DNA of 64,000 nt from assembly GCA_963575645.1 (NCBI GenBank), contig OY754469.1, positions 44,474,753 through 44,538,752 of the forward strand, read 5' to 3'. The notes below the pieces were generated by a model. That model was not told the origin of the DNA. It saw nothing but the letters and a program-made list of their open reading frames with translations, and searched no databases. The position numbers were made by a program, and so were the translations under genes. The stretch is from Xanthostigma xanthostigma (lineage: Eukaryota > Arthropoda > Insecta > Raphidioptera > Raphidiidae). Each line of letters starts with the position of its first letter. Position 1 is the stretch's first letter. Below, piece by piece: positions 1-9,079 of the stretch.

Positions 1-543
1 AAAAGTGACGTTTGCAACTGTCAAAGTATTATGTTCTAATAATAATTAGTTATTCCAATAGTTAACTTAGAAGGCGTTGCATTTCATAAAATACTAATGT
101 CAAAAAATTGAATTAAACATTAGAAATGCAGCCGTTTTCATGCTAAGACAAGACATACGTTATCTTCTAATTTCCATGTACGGCAAACAAAGACGACCGA
201 CCGCGTCGCGCCATGCATTAGACAACATTGCATTTATACAGCTATTTTTCTATATAAATTTGTATAAAAAAACTGTTTAGGCAAATTCTGTTGTACGAAA
301 TCTATGTAAAATGTTCTCCTCTTTCGTTTAAGACTGGTTTCAAACCGATCTGATTTAAATTGAGCGAGAAATTAGCAAAAAGCACGCACAGGGTCAGGCG
401 GAACGTTACGCGTTACGCGTTACGAACGTTAGGAACGTTAGGATTTAGGAACGTTACACTTTTTCGTGCATGCAGCCGGTGTTTTATCAATTTATAAGAT
501 TGGTGATTCATCAATTTATAAGACGTTATCACGTCAAAAAAAA
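1..543 (+). repeat. Family A repeat, copy 1 (5' cut by window edge)
   Basis: This stretch matches the later copy at 60689-61342 almost base for base and in the same orientation. It starts inside the family, so its 5' end lies outside the window. Its 3' part carries the family's signature: a run of short ACGTTAC/ACGTTAGG subrepeats, the segment TGCAGCCGGTG, two near-copies of TCATCAATTTATAAGA, and the end ACGTTATCACGTC followed by A residues. No ORF of useful length is present, so this is a non-autonomous or non-coding repeat. I cannot assign it to a named superfamily. Confidence 0.8.
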
Positions 544-1645
544 TATGTTTTAAAATTCGATATAAAATTTGTTGTCAATTCTGATGTGCAATAAATTGAA
601 TTTTTAAGGTAAGAGATTCACATAGTTCTCTATAGTTAAATACAAATGCCATATTTTTCGATATTGACATTATAAAATAATGTAGCAAGCTTTGTTACAT
701 TAACTCTCTCTCTCTCTCTTTATGTAATATTGTCAAAATTAGTTTTTCTTAGCTACGCAGGAAAAATGAATGTCCCTTACACTAAAAGCATTTATTTTTT
801 GCTTAGTTATTTTATGTAACAGAAGTTAAATTTTAATTTGGTTCGTTTTAATTTGAATCTAATTAATAAATATATAAAACTATACATTTCACTACCGTTA
901 TAAATTTAAATCGTTCAAAGTGAGTAGCACTATACCAGTTGTCAAAAATACATTTGAAACTAATAAATTTGCAAAAAATCAGTATCATATAAGCAGGGGG
1001 TCTTCCCAAAACCGAAAAACATGGCAAGTGGTCTACGAGACAAAAAAAGTTTGGGAACCTCTGGCTTACAATATGAACGCCAACTGACGTCATTCTTGCG
1101 CTTACGCCAATTGGTCAGATGAAACGAGGCAACCTGTATATTTTACTAACCATGAGTTGAGCCAAAGTTTTAAGCACTATACAACTTGTGGCACGCCTAT
1201 GAGATTTGGGGTGCATTGCGTGAAAGTATAGAGGAAGGCGTCGTGAAAAAGGAGAGCTGCTAGTGACGATCTTAGTAGAGATTTGTGCAGTGGGTATGAA
1301 ATCGATTGATATCCTCGCACGAGGAGTCCTGTGCAATCACAGAAATAAGATATTGCTTTGCTGCACGACTGAGCACAATAGTAGTGCTTGACTGTGTGAG
1401 TGTTTGTGTGCATCTACCTTTATATACAGACTGTGCTTGTTCAATAACCGTCCGTGTGTGTTCACCTTACGCACCTGTAATCTCTCTTTGTTAACGCGCC
1501 TGACCAATCACAACTGCTCGAAGACGAACGACGCTGAAAAATTTACTGTAGATGCCGCAATTCGATGTCAAGACAACACTTCTATAGAATTTCCTCTCCT
1601 ACGCCTTACTGTTCTCAACCGTTACGACTCGTTAATTCATTAACC
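544..1645. other. AT-rich intergenic DNA, no gene seen
   Basis: I see no convincing gene. A short CT microsatellite lies at about 705-719. The ORFs here are under 80 codons, overlap each other on both strands and show no recognisable motif, so I treat them as chance. Confidence 0.5.
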
Positions 1646-1667
1646 GCGTTCGTCTTCGTCATCTAAA

Positions 1668-2100
1668 GGCCGCTTCACACGAGGCTGGAAACACTGCTTG
1701 AACTTCTGCTGATCGACAGACTGGGTACGAGGCTGGAAATGACGTGACTGCGGCCTCGCCTGCTAGCTCACAAGATAGATTTTAAAATTAGATCCCTGCT
1801 TGCTCTGAGCAACAACCAATTAGGAAACAGTATCTTGTCACGTTGGCGACATGAACAAACGCCTTACAAACCAGCATGACGCCATTCTGCTCAGAGTAAG
1901 ACAACAGACACGTTTTGCTCTGTGTTTATATTTGAACTGTCACAGCGCGCGCACCAGATCTATCTACAAAACAAGCTTGAAAAGACGTCTTGTGTGAGGC
2001 GAGCACATTAAAGCAATTAAGAAAACTAGCGCTAGAAAACTAGTAGTTAAATCTAGCAAGGAATCTAGCAGCAAATCCAGCCTCATGTGTATAAGCGGTC
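1668..2100. mobile_element. Element B: 433-bp TIR element (MITE)
   Basis: The ends are imperfect inverted repeats: GGCCGCTTCACACGAGGCTGG at the left and its near reverse complement (GCCTCATG..AAGCGGTC) at the right. The right half is closely related, inverted, to 4812-4974, which supports a repeat family. Just outside the ends lie two copies of a 23-bp sequence (1646-1668 and 2107-2129, about three differences), starting GCGTTCGTCTTCGT and ending CTAAAG. There is no coding capacity. A hAT- or PIF-type MITE is possible, but the ends do not decide it. Confidence 0.65.
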
Positions 2101-2129
2101 GTAAGTGCGTTCGTCTTCGTGACCTAAAG

Positions 2130-2979
2130 CGAGATCTTCTAAAGTGTGTACGTTAAGCCCGTAAGGGAAAGAAGGGAAATATCTAGAAGCCTCTACCTAC
2201 TTCACCCCTTCGGTCCTGGCAATCATTTCTTTGGACGTACTATTCTAACGCCTGTAATTTAAGTCAGCGTAGTTAAATATCAAATATAAACATTTAATTG
2301 TGCTTGGGGCTTATCTGAGATGTAGGCAACAAAAAAAAAACTATGGAGGTAGGTAGAAATATCGAGTCAAGTGTTGACCGCAGTCACGACTTCACGCAAA
2401 GTTCGTAAAAGTGTACATTCTGATTATGTATTATTTAGTATAACTTACGCATTTTCATGATGTAATTTATTTTTCTTGTGCGAATATACATTTTAATTTT
2501 ATTATGTTAACTTTACTAATTATACTTAAAAGTAATTAAACATCATATTCAGATACATTTTATTCTATTTTTATTTCTAATTTTTTTAGCGCAATTTTTA
2601 TATATAAATTTTATATTATATTTTTACGTATATTCGACTTCATTCGACATTTTTCTTACAAGTATATTTTCATCAAAAAAAAAACTTTTTGTCAACCACA
2701 GAAACAGTCTTTGGTTCCATGCGGTTTTGAATGACAGATTTAATGAAATTCTGTAAGTACCTTAACTTCCAGTTTCTCACATAAAGTCCTTTTAAACCTA
2801 TATAAATAATAAAATATGTCTCAAAGCTAAGATTTTGATAACCCCAAAAATGTTAATTTAAATTAAAAACATGTTTTTAATATTTGTGGGCTGATAGCAC
2901 AGCTCTTTCTAACGATACCCCACAAGCATAGGTAGATTTTTCCCTCTGCTTACCTGTATGACGTTTCCTTCAAAAAAAG
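2130..2979. other. AT-rich intergenic DNA, no gene seen
   Basis: The stretch is rich in A and T homopolymers and contains no ORF worth naming and no repeat I recognise from elsewhere in the window. Confidence 0.5.
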
Positions 2980-3399
2980 TTGGTTGTCTGTAAAGTCGGT
3001 TTATGGACGATAGTTTTACGTGATAACGTATTCCTCTCGAATATCATATTTATTAATACATAACCTAAATTTTAGTAGCTGTCAAACTATATTTTTACCG
3101 ACTAATAATTTGATCAACCAAAGCAAAATACATATTTTTAAGCAATTATAAAAGACATTTAAAATAATGTATATATATTATATATTTGTTAACAAACCGT
3201 ATAATTTATCTGGCCATCTGTCAGATGTAGCTTTCGCTGGAACAGCCGAAAAAAATGTTGAACGCACACTACTCTCTGACGTCACGCGAGAAGAGAGAGA
3301 CTATCGCTTATATCGCGCTCTCGCTTGCGGAACGTTACCCTTTTTCGTGCGTGCAGCCGGTGTGTCATCAATTTATAAGACGTTATCACGTCAAAAAAA
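2980..3399 (+). repeat. Family A repeat, copy 2 (short, ~420 bp)
   Basis: It begins with the family start TTGGTTGTCTGTAAAGTCGG and the nearby TTTTACGTGATAACGT, and ends with TAAGACGTTATCACGTC plus A residues. The middle differs from and is shorter than the 654-bp copy at 60689. The start and end motifs are inverted versions of each other (ACGTGATAACGT and ACGTTATCACGT), so the family has subterminal inverted repeats. The 81-codon ORF at 3167-3412 runs over the repeat and its flank and is probably chance. Confidence 0.7.
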
Positions 3400-3420
3400 G
3401 TTTTTTTTATAATTTTAAAG

Positions 3421-3676
3421 AATAGCTTCTGTTGCTATATTGTTGAAACACCCATTGTTACATGTCTATATTAGAAAAATTTATTTCTCAAACAATGTCA
3501 CCATTGGGATACGGACCCCGAATCTGTCCACTATCGCGGCGGACTGAGTTACATTACTCCACAGTGACACAGTAAGGTCAATTCATCATTCTAATATATA
3601 TAGCCATTTGTAACTGTATATTTCACATCATGCGAGAGCTAATGGGTGTTTCAACAATGTAGCAGCAGAAGCTATT
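3421..3676. mobile_element. 256-bp element with 36-bp terminal inverted repeats
   Basis: The first 36 bases (AATAGCTTCTGTTGCTATAT...) and the reverse complement of the last 36 match with two differences (T/C at two sites). This is a compact TIR element with no ORF. It lies about 20 bp from the end of family A copy 2. A target duplication is not clear: the flanks are A/T rich on both sides. The interior contains a GC-richer block (about 3505-3570) that is not obviously a tRNA. Confidence 0.65.
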
Positions 3677-4811
3677 AAATAGTAGTACGCACTATACCGT
3701 ATTAAAATTCACATTTGTTTTTTTATAATATTAAATACGATTTTCGTCTTTGAGTCATTTAGACTGGATGGACGGACAAAGTTGCCACAACAATAGGACT
3801 CCGTTAGACCCTACGGTGTGGAACCCTTACGGCTTACACTAATAAAATGCGGTTTATATTTGTGAACACTCTGTATACAAGATGTTTGTAATAATATGTA
3901 TGAATGTAGTCAATATGTAAGCACACCTACGCGTGTGCACTACTGCTCAAAAGTTTTTTTTTAATCATTAAATAATACAATTTAGCGAGTCGCCTCTGTC
4001 CATATTTTTGTTTAGCTATAACAAGGACGGTAAATACGATTTCTCAAAACCGACTTTACCGCAAGTGTAGCTTCTGGTAAAGAGAAGCCTGTCTAAATGG
4101 TTTTTCTTTCAATTATTTTAAATTTTAACTACCTAACCTCAAAATTCATAAATCGAAGTAAATACTAAAGTTTGCTTAATTTTCTTTTTTGTATATATTC
4201 TTAGGTATTTACTATTTTATCGATATAAATTTTACAGTTAGGGTTGTGCCAAATGTAGGAGCAGCGCTGTCCAGTCTAGAAGGTAAAATCAATAAAAAAA
4301 ATCAATTCTTAAATCTAACCCTTAAAAAGGTTCGATTAAGAATCGTATTTAGAATGATTTGAAATGTGAAAGGTGGCCATTTTGTAGTCTGACAACTAGA
4401 TCACGTCATTAGAACAACTACAATTAAGTATTAATAGACAAATATATCAACAAGATGCGAAAATCCGTAAGTGCGCTTTTGATTGGTTGTAACTTTTGAA
4501 CAGTAGACGGTAACAACGAATAGGTAATTTCATATATTTGTGTGTTAGTGTTGGTTTGTATGGAACACTAGAGCGGTGTGACCTATTGCCACGTGCCATC
4601 TTAGATCAAGACCTTAACTCGAAGAAGAAAAAGCACATTTGATGCACAGGAAAATTGTGTTTGTGTTGATAAGGGTAGTACCTACCTACCCAACATCCAC
4701 CCGCCTATCGATATCAGAGCAAAGATACGCGTGCCTTTCCGTCCCTACGTTTGTATTTGTACACTGTGTCCACGTGATCGCGTAACATGTTCTCCCGTTG
4801 ACAATAACTGT
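3677..4811. other. Intergenic DNA, no gene seen
   Basis: No ORF or RNA gene is supported. Short stretches such as GACCCTACGGTGTGGAACCC near 3808 look like tails of old retroelements, but there is not enough to name a family. Confidence 0.45.
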
Positions 4812-4974
4812 AAAGGCCGCTGCACACGAGGCTAGAAACGCTGCTAGATTCCTTGCTAGATTTGTCTACTAGTTTTCCAGCGCTGGTTTTCTCGATTGCT
4901 GCTTATATGTGCTCGCTTCACACGAGACGTATTTCCAAGCTAGTTTTGTGAATAAATCTGGTGCGCGTGCCCCT
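4812..4974 (-). mobile_element. Element B, half copy
   Basis: Beginning with GGCCGCTGCACACGAGGCTAG, this 163-bp stretch follows the reverse complement of 1958-2100 through several shared blocks, including GCTGCTAGATTCCTTGCTAG and CTGGTGCGCG. It stops abruptly before CCCTAAAAATATTAGG, so the other half is missing. Confidence 0.6.
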
Positions 4975-5311
4975 AAAAATATTAGGACCCTAAAAAAATT
5001 TGATTCTACATTTTATCCCCCCAAATTTAGGGGAAATATAATATAATGCGTAATCTATACTAATATATAAAGCTGAAGAGTATTGTTTGTTTGGTTGAAC
5101 TCGCTAATTTCAGAAACTACTGGTTCGAATTGAAAAAAAAAATTGTTGGTTAGCCCATTTATCAAGGAAGGCTATAGGCTATATAATATCACGCTACGAT
5201 CAATTGGAGTGAAACATCAATGAAAAATGTTGCAAGATGTATTTCAAAGTTAGTCCGTCCGACAAATATTATCAGGTGAAATATTGCAATATTAGCACGT
5301 CACGTTCACAA

Positions 5312-5384
5312 GCCCGGATAGCTTAGTCGGTAGAGCGAAAGACTCTTAATGCCAGTGTCTTGGGTTCAAACCCCACGTCGGCGA
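5312..5384 (+). pseudogene. tRNA-Lys(CTT)-like pseudogene inside the Helitron
   Basis: The stretch resembles tRNA-Lys with anticodon CTT: GCCCGGATAGCTTAGTCGG at the 5' end, loop CTCTTAA at about 5343-5349, and GGGTTCAAACCCCAC as the T arm. The D stem is intact, and the T stem keeps four of five pairs. The anticodon stem is almost wholly mismatched and the acceptor 3' strand no longer pairs, so it should not make a working tRNA. The A and B boxes could still bind the Pol III machinery. It may be a captured tRNA or the head of a SINE carried by the Helitron. Confidence 0.65.
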
Positions 5385-5859
5385 ATATATTTTTATTTTC
5401 TACATTGCTTTCTTCTAAGGCTTACATTTCAATTTTTTTAAATTTTATTACGACTAATCAAAATTAAATAAATTTAATTAACAGCTCATTTGAAAACTGT
5501 TACAACTATAGGTACCTATATAAAAATAATTTTCCTACAGTGTTTTCAATTAAATATTTATCATATTAAAAGAAATTTATTACTTAAAAAAAGTATAAAT
5601 ATAGTTGGCAAAACCAAAAGTGCACATCCCGCAAGTTTTCCACGGTATGATAAAAAAATAACAATTAAAAAATATTTTTAATAAATTTAAAAAGATTTAA
5701 AAATTTAAAGAAATAAATAATTAAAAATTGAAAAAATATTTTTTTTAAGTTTGCAAAAATAAAAAAAATTAAGAACTATACATAATATAATATATATAAT
5801 TAATATCAAGTGGAATAAAATAAAACAAAATAAAAAGAAAAAAAAAGAAAAAAATCAAT

Positions 5860-5932
5860 TATTTCGTAAGGAATCGAACCCAGGACCTTGCCCTTGGGGA
5901 TCCAACGGCATAACCATTACGCCACGAAGCCT
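5860..5932 (-). pseudogene. Second tRNA-like sequence inside the Helitron (SINE head?)
   Basis: Read on the reverse strand, it has a good A box (TGGCGTAATGG) and a perfect B box (GGTTCGATTCC) at normal spacing. The D stem pairs. The anticodon and acceptor stems pair poorly. One reading of the loop gives CCC (Gly), but this is weak. It points opposite to the Lys-like copy, and A-rich sequence lies beside it. A tRNA-derived SINE fragment is the likeliest origin. Confidence 0.5.
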
Positions 5933-6517
5933 ATACTAAGTGCAGTGGTGTTATCACGGTATAGAAGTGTAGCACTTGTTTTATGGATTACACTATATTT
6001 ACACAGCAATTATATTATTTTTTTAAACTATTAGCAGTCAAAAATAATAAAATAATACTGTTTAAAAAAGTTAAACTACTGAACACATTTTAGTGAATTT
6101 AAATAGGGTTCTGGTCTGATAGTAAACAAAATGAATAAAATATAACCCAAGGCAATCCGACCAAAATTGCGATCTGTAGAGTCGTGACGTACGTACATAC
6201 GTACAGACCAACCGACAACTGCTGTTTGTGATTTTCAATTACAATTTTAATAGTATTTATGAACTCGAATTGATTTAAAAATGGTTCTGTTTTATAGATT
6301 AGAATCTCCTCTTTTCAAAAAGTTTCAATTTGAATGGATTTCGTGTGAAATTAACTTAGATATAACTTCTTATATGAACGAAAGTCAGCTTTTTAACGAC
6401 AAAAACTTTAGAACGGTAACTCCGATTTATTATGAAGTTTGGACACAACATTCATCTCGGTAAACTAAGATGAATGTGCGTACTCATGTTCCTTCCTTCC
6501 CAATTCGTTCTTTTGCA

Positions 6518-6533
6518 CCCGGCTGAAACCGGG
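6518..6533 (+). terminator. Helitron 3' hairpin
   Basis: A perfect 5-bp stem (CCCGG/CCGGG) with a 6-nt loop lies 8 bp before the CTAG end. In Helitrons this hairpin marks the end of rolling-circle transfer; it is not a transcription terminator. Confidence 0.8.
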
Positions 6534-6545
6534 CGGGACCTCTAG

Positions 6546-7857
6546 TAAAAATATATTATATAACATGCTTAAAATGTACCTAATATTTCAATTTTCCTAT
6601 GTTGCGTGACTAAGAGGACAAAACAACGCCTTGTATGTATGTAAAACGAGCACAACGCTCTTTTCATCTCGTATAGCTTTTCAACTTACAACACCTATCT
6701 AAATAACTTGTAACGTCTGATCGCTTTTTTTTTGTTTTCTTTTTGAATTGTGAACTCTTCTACTCTCATATAACATTATTTTTCACAATTTTAGAATTTC
6801 AATATTGTTTACTTAATTTCAACAACACTGAAATATATGATAAAAATATAAAAGTTACAAAAATTCATATACTTTTATTCTATACTGAGCATAGGAATAA
6901 AATCGCAATCGAACCATTAGGGTGCAAACATACATACTTCTGTCTTCTTTTACGCCGTAAGCACTGGCGTATCCAGGAGGGCAAAACAAGCACGGGGGAC
7001 CCGGCTTAAGAAATACCCTCTCCTGGGCCAAAAGCTGTGTACGCCCATGTTAACGTCATAGAAAAAGACACAGTTTTTGAAACAGAAATACTTTATTCAG
7101 ATTGAATGCAAGTACATCAACCAATCCTATCATCGGAGAAGATCAGGGAATTACGTCGAAGAAAGAGATGTAGATATATTTTCGATAAGCTTTGTTGCCT
7201 TCACTCACCGCACATTGAGTAGATAGACAATGATTCATATAGTTAATTAATAGATATATGCAAAAATTCGACATTGATTCGACTCGACTTTACTCGGAAA
7301 AGATCGTCTTGGCACAATAAAAAATGAATTCTAACAAAAATGAGATGACAGTTCACCATATAGAAAAAAATCCAGCCAATTGGGTGACAGGATCATTCCA
7401 AATTCAAAAATATCAAAATCTGACAAGGGAAGTTTTTATAGTCAATATCCAGTCATTATTAGAGAAATGTGACATCATATCAACACGTTTGGAGTCATTG
7501 GGAGCGTAAAAGATAGCGCTTATACGCTGAACTACGACTGCGATAGTTGTATACAGAATCAATCCGTAGATTTAGTCAACTTTAAAGCATGATTCACAAT
7601 CGCATTGATCAGTTTTTCATTAAAATTGCTCATGTCGACTTTTTGATATTTTTCTATCCAACTTTTTTACAGTTTTTAACAAATATTTATACTAAGTCAA
7701 ACTGGGTTTTGCCCAGGGTAGAAAAATTCCAGGTTAGTTTTTACCAAAATATTGTTTCGAAGTGGAAATTGCACACACAGCTATATTAAATTAGATTAGA
7801 TTTCTTTATTTATTTCATAAATTTCATAAATTACATGTATAAACAGTTTAAAAAAAA
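6546..7857. other. Intergenic DNA, no gene seen
   Basis: At 6962-7050 a short stretch begins CTGGCGTATCCAGG and ends TGTGTACGCCCA, like the worn ends of a small TIR element. It is too decayed to call. No ORF here is convincing. Confidence 0.4.
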
Positions 7858-9079
7858 TTGGTTGTCTGTAAAGTCGGTTTACGGACGATAGTTTTACGTG
7901 ATAACGTATTCCGTAATACATAACCTAAACCTCCCAAAATTTGGTTTTAATCCGCTTATCCTTGGTGTCGGAATGATAAGAAATGTCAAAAGTGACGTTT
8001 GCAACTGTCAAAGTATTATGTTTTAATAATAATTAGTTATTCCAATACTTAACTTAGAAGGCGTTGCATTTCACAGAATACTAATGTCAAAAAATTGAAT
8101 TAAACATTAGAAATTCAGCCGTTTTCATGTTGCATTTATACAGCTATTTTTCTATATAAATTTGTATAAAAAAATATATGGTCATACAGTAAGTAGATGA
8201 AACTTTGAAGCAGTAATGGGGGTAAAGAGTAGAATTACTACACCTTGAAACCGAACAGGAAACCGACAATAAGCTTACAGATTGTGGTAGCCTGAAATAG
8301 AAATAACAAAAGAAACAACTCACAAATAACACAATTAACAGTCGATAAATAAACATTTAATTATTCAGTTCCGAAAGTGCAGTAAAAATTATACAATTGA
8401 AAAAAATTAAAAGGCATTTACTGAAAATGCCTGCTATCGACTATATGTAGTACAGCAGCGTAATTTGGGTTGCCTGCATATATTTTTTCACAAAATTAAT
8501 AGATTTGTATAATAATTCGAATTAAATTCGAATTATTATACAAATCTATTAATCTATTAATGCAATATCATAAATTTTATGATATTGCATCTTTCGCTTC
8601 AAATTTAGGTTAATTTTATTTAATTAAGTCACTTACCATATAATATAATTGTTTTTTTAACTTTCTTTCGTATTTAGTTTGTCTCAAAGATTAGCTGTCA
8701 CAATATTTATAAAACAATTGCTTCACTGTTTATAATATAAAATTCCAAAACCTACTTACAATATTTAAGTATTTTCATACGTCAAAAAATTGATTTTTAT
8801 AATGATAAAATTTGTAAGAAAACGATTTTTTCGAGAGATGAGACCTAGCTAAAACGATTTTTTGCCCCCCAAAATCCCTTTTCAGTAAATTTCATCTAAA
8901 TCGTTAGGGCCGTTTTCGAGAAAAGCACGCACAGGGTCAGGCGGAACGTTACGCGTTATGCGTTACGCGTTACGAACGTTAGGAACGTTACGTTACACTT
9001 TTTCGTACATGCAGCCGGTGTTTTATCAATTTATAATATTGGTGATTCATCAATTTATAAGACGTTATCACGTCAAAAA
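7858..9079 (+). repeat. Family A repeat, copy 3 (1.2 kb, different middle)
   Basis: The first ~310 bp follow the family start (TTGGTTGTCTG...) through TATAAATTTGTATAAAAAA. The last ~165 bp follow the family end, from AAGCACGCACAGGGTCAGG to the terminal ACGTTATCACGTC. Between them, about 8170-8920 replaces the ~140-bp middle seen in copies 1 and 4 with ~750 bp of unrelated sequence. That sequence includes a double palindrome and ends with a phrase (CATCTAAATCGTTAGGGCCG) I associate with insect retroelement tails. The ORFs in this insert lack recognisable motifs. Confidence 0.7.
8495..8590. repeat. Two adjacent near-perfect palindromes
   Basis: The first has 29-bp perfect arms at 8495-8523 and 8525-8553 around a single base. 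The second has 15-bp perfect arms at 8560-8574 and 8576-8590, also around one base. Both are very AT-rich and could extrude as cruciforms. They lie in the unusual middle of family A copy 3. Confidence 0.9.

Larger units (their letters stand above)
5054..6545 (+). mobile_element. Non-autonomous Helitron, 1492 bp
   Basis: The element starts TCTATACTAATAT and ends CTCTAG, followed by T. It therefore has the 5'-TC and CTRR-3' termini and the A/T insertion site of Helitrons. A hairpin of CCCGG-CTGAAA-CCGGG at 6518-6533 sits 8 bp before the terminal CTAG, as expected. There are no terminal inverted repeats and no target duplication. The 5' 170 bp (CTGAAGAG..., ...TTCGAATTG..., ...GGCTATATAATATCACGCTACG) resembles Helitrons I know from insect, especially lepidopteran, genomes. 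No Rep/helicase ORF is present. Two tRNA-like segments and a long A/T-rich centre lie inside. The ORFs at 5490-5681 and 6281-6463 have no recognisable motif. Confidence 0.85.

Noticed and set aside
863-1643. Cluster of overlapping ORFs under 80 codons on both strands
   Set aside because: They overlap each other in conflicting frames, with no motifs or gene-like composition.
5312-5384. A working tRNA-Lys gene
   Set aside because: The anticodon and acceptor stems do not pair, so I call it a pseudogene.
6962-7050. Small TIR element with GGCGTA ends
   Set aside because: The matching ends are only about 7 bp, too short to support the call.
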